A stretch of DNA of 64,000 nt from positions 868,001 to 932,000 of the forward strand of contig NZ_CP022296.1 in the NCBI RefSeq assembly GCF_017310035.1, written 5' to 3'. Position numbers and translations under genes: made by a program. Source of the DNA: Nocardioides sp. S5. GTDB lineage: Bacteria; Actinomycetota; Actinomycetes; Propionibacteriales; Nocardioidaceae. Positions 52,325-64,000 of the stretch are shown here, piece by piece; position 1 is the first letter of the stretch; every line of letters begins with the position of its first letter. Under the pieces are notes generated by a model that ran no database searches, was not told the origin of the DNA, and worked only from the letters and a program-made list of their open reading frames with translations.

Positions 52325-53524
52325 TCAGCCCTCGGTGGCGTCGCTGTCGAGGGTCACGCTCGCCTCCTGCTCCTCACCGTCGCGGAGCCACGTCACCGTG
52401 ACCTCGTCGCCGGGACGGTAGGAGCGGATGGTCGCGACGAGCGAGTCGGCGCCCGTGATGCGCCGGTCGTCGATCGAGGTGATCACGTCGCCGGGCTCGA
52501 TGCCGGCCACCTCGGCCGTGGACCCGGCCGTGACGTCCTCGATCCGCGCGCCCGCCTCGTCGTCGGTGATCCGGATGCCGAGGCGTGCGTGGGTCGGCGT
52601 CTCGCCCTTGGCCATCTGGTCCACGATCGGCATGACCTCGTCGATCGGGATGGCGAAGCCGAGGCCGATCGAGCCCGCCTGGCCCGACTGGCCGAACGGC
52701 GACTGCGACGCCGCGGTGCGGATCGAGGAGTTGATCCCGACGACGGCCCCGGTCATGTCGACGAGCGGACCGCCGGAGTTGCCCGGGTTGATCGCCGCGT
52801 CGGTCTGGATCGCGGGGTAGGTCGTGGAGTTGCCCTCGTCGTCGGAGCCCACGTTGACCGGGCGGTCCAGCGCGCTCACGATGCCGCTGGTGACGGTGGC
52901 GTCCAGCCCGAAGGGCGAGCCGATCGCGACGACGCCCTCCCCGACGCCGAGGTTGGCCGACTTGCCGATCGTCGCGGGCGTGAGGTCCGAGACGCCGGCT
53001 GCCTGGATCACCGCGGTGTCGGTGAGCGGGTCGGTGCCGAGGATCTCGGCCTCGGTGCTGGTGCCGTCGTCGAAGGAGACCCGGATCGCGCCGCCGTCCA
53101 GCGCCCCCTCGACCACGTGGTTGTTGGTGAGGATGGTGCCGTCGGCGGTGAGGACGATGCCCGAGCCGGACCCCGTGCCCTGCGCGCCGGCCACGTCGAT
53201 CTTCACCACGCTCGGCAGCACCTCCTGCGCGACGGCCTCCACCGACCCTTCGGGGGCCGGAGCCTCGGTCTGCGACACCGGGGAGGTGGAGACGGAGCCG
53301 GCCGGCACGGAGGTCGCGGCGTCGTCGCGGGTCACGTCCCAGAGGGCCGCCCCGCCGACGCCGGCACCACCGCCCACGAGCAGCGAGGTCGCGACGACGG
53401 CCGCCGCCAGGCCCGTACGCCGTCGCCGCGGCTCGCGCTCCGGAGGGGCCGGGGGAGCGCCCCACGGGGACGGGTGCGGGGACGGGTGCTGGGGGGAGGA
53501 CTGGGGGGTGGATGCGTCGCTCAT
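52325..53524 (-). CDS. HtrA/DegP-like serine protease with PDZ domain
   Basis: 399 residues. A Pro/Ser/His-rich cytoplasmic N-terminus (1-33) precedes one membrane span (about 38-60). The trypsin-like domain has the triad His in ILTNNHVVEG, Asp in DPLTDTAVIQ and Ser in NPGNSGGPLVDM. The PDZ domain follows (IEDVTAGSTAEVAGIEPGD). Acts on misfolded proteins outside the membrane. Start ATG 53524; a longer frame runs through the upstream gene and is not conserved. Confidence 0.94.
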   Translation of the reverse strand: MSDASTPQSSPQHPSPHPSPWGAPPAPPEREPRRRRTGLAAAVVATSLLVGGGAGVGGAALWDVTRDDAATSVPAGSVSTSPVSQTEAPAPEGSVEAVAQEVLPSVVKIDVAGAQGTGSGSGIVLTADGTILTNNHVVEGALDGGAIRVSFDDGTSTEAEILGTDPLTDTAVIQAAGVSDLTPATIGKSANLGVGEGVVAIGSPFGLDATVTSGIVSALDRPVNVGSDDEGNSTTYPAIQTDAAINPGNSGGPLVDMTGAVVGINSSIRTAASQSPFGQSGQAGSIGLGFAIPIDEVMPIVDQMAKGETPTHARLGIRITDDEAGARIEDVTAGSTAEVAGIEPGDVITSIDDRRITGADSLVATIRSYRPGDEVTVTWLRDGEEQEASVTLDSDATEG

Positions 53525-53607
53525 GCCTCGAGCCTGCGTCGGGACCCTGTGGATGCCCTGAGAACCGGCTGGGAAGGCCCCCAGATCTCGACGGATGTCA
53601 CCAGATG

Positions 53608-54087
53608 TCACCCAGCGTCGCGCACGGCGTACCTCGGGTGCTCCAACGGCCACTCCTGCGCGATCCACTGCGGCACCAGCGCGTCGAGCGCCTGCTCGAG
53701 CTCGGTGCCGACGCACTCGTCGACGACCCACCACGAGATCTCGGCGTCGGAGCCGGTCACCTCGGGAGGGTCGATGTAGACGCAGCCCAGCAGTGCCGTC
53801 TCGTCGGTGTCGAAGAGCGCGTAGTTGAAGGAATCGTGGGTCTCCATCTCGGCGGCGTGGCGGGCCAGGTCGGCGCGGTCGTCCTCGTGGGTCATGTCGG
53901 CCGGTGGCCAGCCCCAGGCCGCGCCGTAGATCCGCCACAGCCGCTCCCGCGACCCCATCACCGCGACCATGTCGAGGTCGGTGTCGTCGGGGTGGATGGG
54001 GCGCAGGTGGTGGCCGAAGGGGACCTCGACGCGGGTCGGGTGGACGAAGTCGTCCGGCAGCCACGGGGCGGGCGTCTGGTCGGTCAC
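53608..54087 (-). CDS. GNAT-like acetyltransferase family protein
   Basis: 159 residues: VEVPFGHHLRPIHPDDTDLD, ALFDTDETALLGCVYIDPPE, and SWWVVDECVGTELEQALDAL. Fold and order match GNAT, though the acetyl-CoA loop (Q/RxxGxG/A) is replaced by DECVGTELE, so activity is doubtful. GTG 54087 has GGGAGGAA about 5 nt upstream; ATG 54105 would add 6 residues and overlap the sigma-factor stop by ATGA. Third gene of a sigma-factor operon. Confidence 0.75.
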   Translation of the reverse strand: MTDQTPAPWLPDDFVHPTRVEVPFGHHLRPIHPDDTDLDMVAVMGSRERLWRIYGAAWGWPPADMTHEDDRADLARHAAEMETHDSFNYALFDTDETALLGCVYIDPPEVTGSDAEISWWVVDECVGTELEQALDALVPQWIAQEWPLEHPRYAVRDAG

Positions 54088-54101
54088 GGGTTCCTCCCGG
54101 G

Positions 54102-54629
54102 TCATCCAGCGAGCATGGCGCAGTCGGCACGCCGGCGGAGCGCGGCGAGCGCGCGGTGGGTGTTGGACTTGACGGTGCCGGTCGAGCACCCGAGCACGGC
54201 TGCGGTCTCGGCGATGCTGAGCTGCTCGTAGTAGCGCAGCACGACCGTGGCGCGCTGCTGCTCGGGCAGCTCGCGCACCAGGGCCCACAGCTCGCCCGTC
54301 CCGGCCTCCTCAGGACCTGGCGTGCCGGCCCGGTCCGGCACGTGCGCCGTGCTCACCTCGCCGTGGCGCCACGGCTGGCGGTGCCAGCTGACGTGCTGGC
54401 GCACGATGGTGCGCCGGAGGTAGGCGTCGGCGGCACCCTTGTCCCGCAGGCTGTCCCACCGGGCCAGCACCCGCACGAGGGAGGCCTGGAGGACGTCCTC
54501 GGCCGTGTGCGGGTCACCGGTGACCGACCACGCCCAGCGCAGCAGCACGGGTCGCCGCGCGGCGACGTACGTCGCGAAGTCGAGGTCGGTCCCCGCGACG
54601 ACCCTCAGGTCCGGGGCGGTCGTCGTCAC
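54102..54629 (-). CDS. SigE-type ECF RNA polymerase sigma factor
   Basis: 175 residues. Region 2 is LLRWAWSVTGDPHTAEDVLQ; region 4 is LPEQQRATVVLRYYEQLSIA and TAAVLGCSTGTVKSNTHRAL. It belongs to the SigE family of small actinobacterial sigma factors. No typical anti-sigma gene is next to it; the neighbour upstream is a multi-span membrane protein with 1 nt between, which could act as its regulator. Start GTG 54629. Confidence 0.92.
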   Translation of the reverse strand: MTTTAPDLRVVAGTDLDFATYVAARRPVLLRWAWSVTGDPHTAEDVLQASLVRVLARWDSLRDKGAADAYLRRTIVRQHVSWHRQPWRHGEVSTAHVPDRAGTPGPEEAGTGELWALVRELPEQQRATVVLRYYEQLSIAETAAVLGCSTGTVKSNTHRALAALRRRADCAMLAG

Positions 54630-54630
54630 C

Positions 54631-55332
54631 TCACGCCGCCCTCGTCGACCGGAGCAGCCCGGCCGCCACCACGACCAGCCACAGCGGACCGGTCATCCCC
54701 GCCATGTACTGCAGCGGGCTGACCAGGAACAGGGCGGTGATGCCGCCCAGCACGAGGCTCACCCAGCCCAGCCACCGGGCGTACGCCCCCTGGCGCAGCG
54801 CCGCGCTCGCGAGCGCCAGGCCGCTCAGGCCCGCGCCGCCCCACAGCCACGGGATGGTGCCGATCCAGTGGTTGAAGAAGACCGCCGTCTCCGGCACCAG
54901 GAGCCCGGGGTCCTCGGCGAGGCCGAAGGCGAACTCCGTGGTCAGGCCCGCGCCGAGCAGCTGCGCGACGGCCACGAGCCCGAGGCCCGCGACCGCGATG
55001 CCGGGAACCAGGCTCTCGGCGGCGGTGCGCGCGCTCAGCTGACGGTGCAGGCCAGCGGCGAAGACGACCAGCAGCACGCAGGACAGCATCGTCGCGGTGT
55101 GGAAGGCGATGACCTGCGGCACCTGCTCGGACAGGCGCTCGGTGATCGCGGCGGCGTCGCCCGAGAGGTCCGGGTCGTAGACGGCGTCCACCGTCCCGCT
55201 GGCGATGGCGCCGGCGATGCCGAGGACGCCGGCGCCGAGCCCGGCGAGGACCCAGCCGCGACCGGCCGGGTCGGACCGCGGCGCCGAGGACGCCTCGGTG
55301 GTCGTGGTGGTCTGGTCGAGCGTGCTGCTCAT
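54631..55332 (-). CDS. Multi-span membrane protein of unknown function
   Basis: 233 residues with about six hydrophobic spans: GWVLAGLGAGVLGIAGAIAS, VIAFHTATMLSCVLLVVFAA, IAVAGLGLVAVAQLLGAG, WIGTIPWLWGGAGLSGLALA, LGWVSLVLGGITALFLVSPL and GPLWLVVVAAGLL. The N-terminus is a soluble Thr/Ser-rich stretch. AGGAGC lies 6 nt before ATG 55332. Directly precedes the sigma factor gene, so it may sense a signal for it; inference from position only. Confidence 0.75.
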   Translation of the reverse strand: MSSTLDQTTTTTEASSAPRSDPAGRGWVLAGLGAGVLGIAGAIASGTVDAVYDPDLSGDAAAITERLSEQVPQVIAFHTATMLSCVLLVVFAAGLHRQLSARTAAESLVPGIAVAGLGLVAVAQLLGAGLTTEFAFGLAEDPGLLVPETAVFFNHWIGTIPWLWGGAGLSGLALASAALRQGAYARWLGWVSLVLGGITALFLVSPLQYMAGMTGPLWLVVVAAGLLRSTRAA

Positions 55333-55468
55333 GGCGGCTCCTGCTGTGGTGTCGGGGCACGGTGTCGTGCCGTGGCACCACCTTCGGACCGCGCGGGCCT
55401 GCGGACCACGGACAGCAGCAGGTGTACGAGTGGTGTGCGGGTCGCCCGGTCGGCCGGACCGGCGCGGA

Positions 55469-57775
55469 TCAGCCGGGGGCGCCGAGCATCGACGCTGCGC
55501 TCTCGGGCGCGAACCCGCGCCCGGTGTCCAGCGCGTCGTCGTAGCGGTCGGCGCCGAGGTGGAGGCGCGCGGCGTCGGCGGCCGCGAGGATGGCTGCGGG
55601 GTCGGGGCGGTAGTAGCCGTAACCGTGGGCGCCCTGGGTCTCGCGGATGGCCTGCGCCGCACCCAGCAGCAGCGGCACCCGCGCGTGCTGCCCGGTGGCG
55701 GCCGCCAGCACGGCGCCGGCGTCGAGGAGGTAGGCGAGGTTGGCCTGGTCGCCGGTCTCGAGGGAGAGCCGGGTGCTCTCCTCGAGGTGGCCCCGCGCGG
55801 CCTCGTGGTCGCCACGGCCGAGCTCGACCTGGAAGAGGTTGTAGAGGGCGATGTAGGACGACAGCCGGTCCTCGCGGCCGCGCGCCGACTCCAGGCCGGC
55901 CTCGATCAGCCGCACCGCCTCGTCGGGATCACCCTCGAGCAGGGCCACCGTGCCGAGCCAGACGTGCGTGAGCCCCCAGGTCCACTGGACCTCGGCGCCC
56001 CCGCGCTCGGAGTGGCCCATCGCCTCCTCGAAGCGGTCGCGGGCCACCGCGAGATCACCGGCGACGAGCGCTGCGAGGCCCTCGCCGGCGACCGCGTTGG
56101 CGAGGATCGCGGGGTCGTCGCCGCCATGGGCGTGGGCCCGGACCCACCAGGCGCTCGCTGCCTCCACGTCGTCCATCGCGAAGGCCATCGTGGCTGCGGC
56201 GAGGGCGGCCCGGGCGTGCACCTCGTCCGGCAGGTCGGCGCTGTGGCGCAGGGCGGTCTCGGCGAAGCGCCGGCCGTGGTCGTGCTGGCCTCGCAGCCAC
56301 CAGTAGAGCCAGAGCTCCCACGCCATCCTCGCCGGCGTCTCGGGGTCGCCGAGGGCCAGCGAGCGCTCTGCTGCGGCGGTGAGGTTGGCGTGCTCGAGGT
56401 CGATGCGGGTCAGGGCGGCGACCTGGCCGCCGTCGCGGTAGCTCGAGTGGTTGGCCTCGGCGACCCGGAGGTAGTGGGCTGCGTGGGCGGCGACGGACTG
56501 CTCCCACTCGCCCGCCTCGTGGAGCAGGTGGCGGGCGTACTGCGCCACCGGTTCCAGCAGGCGCATCCGGCCGCTGGGCTCGGCCACCACCAGGGAGTGC
56601 TCGACGAGCACCTCCAGGTCGCGCACCACGTCGGTCCCGTCGATGCCGCACGCCGCTGCCACGGACTCGAGGTCCGCGAGGCTGGTCCCGTCCGCGAAGG
56701 CGCCCATCAGCCGGAGCAGCCGGCGGCTGGGGCCGTCGAGGAGCCCGTGGCTCCAGTCCAGGGTCGCGCGCATGGTGCGCTGGCGCGGAGGCAGGTCGCG
56801 GGGTCCCGCCTCGAGGGCGGTGTCGAGCCGGGCGAGCAACGAGCCAGGGTCGAGCAGCCGGGCCCGCGCCGCAGCGAGCTCGAGCGCGAGCGGGAGCCCG
56901 GCGAGCCGCTGGCAGGTGGCGGTGACCGTCGCCGCCTCGTGGGGCTCGGAGCCCCATCCGGGGCTGACCCGCTGGGCACGGTCCAGGAGCAGCGTGGCGG
57001 CGGGCGAGGGCGACCCGTCGGGGAGGTCGCGCACCTCCAGCGGGTCAACGGCGTACTCCGTCTCGCCGCGCACCCGCAGTGGGGCGCGGCTGGTCGTCAG
57101 CACGGTGAGGTCCGGCACCGCCTCGACCAGGGCGGCGACGTGCGGCGCGGCGTCGAGGAGGTGCTCGACGTTGTCGAGCACGAGCAGCAGGTCCTGCCCG
57201 CGCAGCCGGTCGACGAGGTCGTCGGCCACGGGCCGGCCGGGGTCACGGACCGCGCCGACCGCCTCCGCGACGGCCGGCAGCACCTGGTCGACCTCGAGCA
57301 GTGGCGCCAGCTCCACGAGACGTACGCCGTCGGCGTAGCGCTCCTGCACCGCGGTCGCCGCAGCCAGGGCGAGGCGGGTCTTGCCCACCCCGCCGGGTCC
57401 GCTCAGCGTGACCAGCCGGCTGGCCCTCAGCAGGTCGCCGACGCGGGCGACGTCGTCGTCGCGCCCGATGAGAGGAGTGGCAGGCGTGGGCAGGGCGCGC
57501 GAGGAACGCGCCGGAACGGCGCCCGGGGACGGGCGCGCGGCCCGCGGGGGCACCGCGCCCAGCAGGGTCGTGCGCTGGTCGTCGTCGAGCTCCAGCGCCG
57601 CAGCGAGGGCGCGCAGGGTGTGGGGGTAGGGACGGGTGCGGGTGCCGCGCTCGAGGGCGCTGATGGCGTGCGGGCTGAGGGTGGCCCGCTCGGCCAGCTC
57701 CTCCTGGGACAGCCCGGCGGCCTCGCGCATGGCACGCAGCACCGAGCCGAGCGTGCCCGTGCCGACGTCGCCCAC
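55469..57775 (-). CDS. STAND-type regulator: XRE HTH, NB-ARC-like ATPase and TPR
   Basis: 768 residues. HTH: VLRAMREAAGLSQEELAERA then LSPHAISALERGTRTRPYPH. ATPase: P-loop LSGPGGVGKTRLALAAAT, Walker B LLLVLDNVEHLLDAA, and TTSRAPLRVRGE. The C-terminal half (about 430-768) is helical TPR-like repeats. The order XRE-STAND-TPR resembles AfsR-type regulators but with the HTH at the N-terminus. It lies divergently next to an amylopullulanase gene. E. coli MalT, the maltose activator, is also a STAND protein, so a link to starch or maltose is a reasonable guess. Start GTG 57775 with GGGGAGG 5 nt upstream. Confidence 0.87.
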   Translation of the reverse strand: MGDVGTGTLGSVLRAMREAAGLSQEELAERATLSPHAISALERGTRTRPYPHTLRALAAALELDDDQRTTLLGAVPPRAARPSPGAVPARSSRALPTPATPLIGRDDDVARVGDLLRASRLVTLSGPGGVGKTRLALAAATAVQERYADGVRLVELAPLLEVDQVLPAVAEAVGAVRDPGRPVADDLVDRLRGQDLLLVLDNVEHLLDAAPHVAALVEAVPDLTVLTTSRAPLRVRGETEYAVDPLEVRDLPDGSPSPAATLLLDRAQRVSPGWGSEPHEAATVTATCQRLAGLPLALELAAARARLLDPGSLLARLDTALEAGPRDLPPRQRTMRATLDWSHGLLDGPSRRLLRLMGAFADGTSLADLESVAAACGIDGTDVVRDLEVLVEHSLVVAEPSGRMRLLEPVAQYARHLLHEAGEWEQSVAAHAAHYLRVAEANHSSYRDGGQVAALTRIDLEHANLTAAAERSLALGDPETPARMAWELWLYWWLRGQHDHGRRFAETALRHSADLPDEVHARAALAAATMAFAMDDVEAASAWWVRAHAHGGDDPAILANAVAGEGLAALVAGDLAVARDRFEEAMGHSERGGAEVQWTWGLTHVWLGTVALLEGDPDEAVRLIEAGLESARGREDRLSSYIALYNLFQVELGRGDHEAARGHLEESTRLSLETGDQANLAYLLDAGAVLAAATGQHARVPLLLGAAQAIRETQGAHGYGYYRPDPAAILAAADAARLHLGADRYDDALDTGRGFAPESAASMLGAPG

Positions 57776-57854
57776 CCACGCCTCCCCTGTGGTTCCGTGA
57801 CGGGGAGTGTAATGAGCGTGGAGGCCGTGTGCGCCGAGGTTTTCCCGATCAGTT

Positions 57855-57914
57855 CTGCAAGATCTGCCGCAGTCCCCGCGCAGCAGTCGTGAAAGATCTT
57901 GCAGACATTGCAAG
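57855..57914. promoter_or_regulatory. MalR-like operators before the amylopullulanase gene
   Basis: CTGCAAGATC (57855-57864) is an exact inverted match of GATCTTGCAG (57895-57904), and CTTGCAGACATTGCAAG (57898-57914) is a second dyad, CTTGCA-N5-TGCAAG. Repeats with this CTTGCAG/TGCAAG core are known upstream of Streptomyces amylase and maltose genes, bound by the LacI-type repressor MalR. No LacI-type gene is in the window. Confidence 0.65.
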
Positions 57915-57937
57915 AAGTGTCACCTGCGATCTACTGT
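57908..57937 (+). promoter_or_regulatory. Promoter of the amylopullulanase gene
   Basis: TTGCAA (57908-57913) and TACTGT (57932-57937) are 18 nt apart. The -35 overlaps the second MalR-like dyad, so the repressor would exclude polymerase. Confidence 0.6.
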
Positions 57938-57981
57938 GACGCCCGCCACGTCGTTCGACCTTCACCTCTCGGGAGTCACCA

Positions 57982-63690
<5,709 letters not shown>

Positions 63691-63710
63691 GGCTCGCCCA
63701 TCGGGGCGGG

Positions 63711-63741
63711 GCCCGGCGGCCGCGGGTGTAGGACGCCGGGC
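63711..63741 (+). terminator. Candidate terminator after the amylopullulanase gene
   Basis: GCCCGGCG (63711-63718) pairs with CGCCGGGC (63734-63741) across a 15-nt loop, 21 nt past the stop. No T-run. Confidence 0.4.
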
Positions 63742-63788
63742 GCGGGGTAGAAAGGTCCCCGACCGCTTCGACCGATGGGGGGACATCG

Positions 63789-64000
63789 ATGGGCGAGACT
63801 CTGCAGATCCAGTGGGGCAGCCTCGACATGCTGCTCGAGGACATGGTGACGGTGAAGGAGCAGGTCGCCTCGATCGACTCCTACGTCGGGACCTTCGTGT
63901 GCAGCACCGCGGGCTTCGACTTCACGCCGTTCGCCCTCAAGCCGCTCGCGGACGCGATGGGGGAGATGAGGGGGTTCTTCTCCTCGATGAGGACCACCTA
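63789..64000 (+). CDS. Small protein of unknown function, 3' end missing
   Basis: ATG 63789 opens a frame to the window end (70 codons). It begins MGETLQIQWGSLDMLLEDMV, continues with QVASIDSYVGTFVC, and reaches MGEMRGFFSSMRTT. GGGGGGA lies 5 nt before the ATG. The mostly helical, Met-rich start with an early WG pair loosely recalls small WXG100-type secretion substrates, but 70 residues are not enough to decide. I do not recognise it. Confidence 0.6.
   Translation, partial: MGETLQIQWGSLDMLLEDMVTVKEQVASIDSYVGTFVCSTAGFDFTPFALKPLADAMGEMRGFFSSMRTT

Overview
The window looks like chromosomal DNA of a high-GC actinobacterium, most likely close to Nocardioides (Propionibacteriales). The reasons are uniformly GC-rich coding in both orientations, many GTG starts, many 1- and 4-nt stop/start overlaps, a zinc-type S14, a short-form adenylate kinase, and actinobacterial families (SigE-type sigma factor, TIGR03086 protein, class E/F sortase). 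The genus is inferred from remembered protein similarity, not from a search. I found no tRNA, rRNA, CRISPR array, transposase or prophage.

Layout. Positions 1-1960 hold the end of a class-III aminotransferase and trmB. Positions 2428-12314 hold the fused S10 and spc ribosomal operons (rpsJ to rplO). A strong hairpin terminator follows, then secY-adk-map. A yybP-ykoY manganese riboswitch (15263-15370) precedes a TerC-family membrane protein gene. From 16531 to 30206 lies a 13.7-kb envelope cluster: a Ser/Thr kinase and an FHA protein on the minus strand, divergent from a 2089-residue anchored Ig/Fn3 protein, a MoxR ATPase, a DUF58 protein and a TgpA-like protein whose transglutaminase core has lost its catalytic residues. 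After it the ribosomal locus resumes with infA, rpmJ, rpsM, rpsK, rpsD, rpoA and rplQ, whose spacers hold perfect hairpins.

From 34500 on the genes are mixed: a ketopantoate-reductase-like gene, an ArsR/SRPBCC/TIGR03086 operon with a readable promoter and two operators, truA plus a methyltransferase, a lipoprotein sortase, an aldo/keto reductase plus a CoA-disulfide-reductase-like flavoprotein, a frameshifted acetyltransferase, an ABC-F ATPase, several GNAT enzymes, an LLM flavoprotein, a secreted beta-propeller protein, three acyl-CoA dehydrogenases, an HtrA protease, a SigE-type sigma factor operon, a STAND-type HTH regulator, a 1902-residue double-GH13 amylopullulanase behind MalR-like operators, and the start of a small unknown protein.

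Main points for follow-up: (1) the kinase/FHA/Ig-Fn3/MoxR/DUF58/pseudo-transglutaminase cluster set inside the ribosomal locus; (2) two ribosomal proteins with unusual C-terminal additions, L4 with a small folded-looking domain and L17 with a His/Glu/Ala heptad tail; (3) the Mn riboswitch; (4) a recurrent leaderless promoter pattern, with a -10 hexamer 6-7 nt before the start codon; (5) a set of large intergenic palindromes between 41.7 and 48.8 kb.
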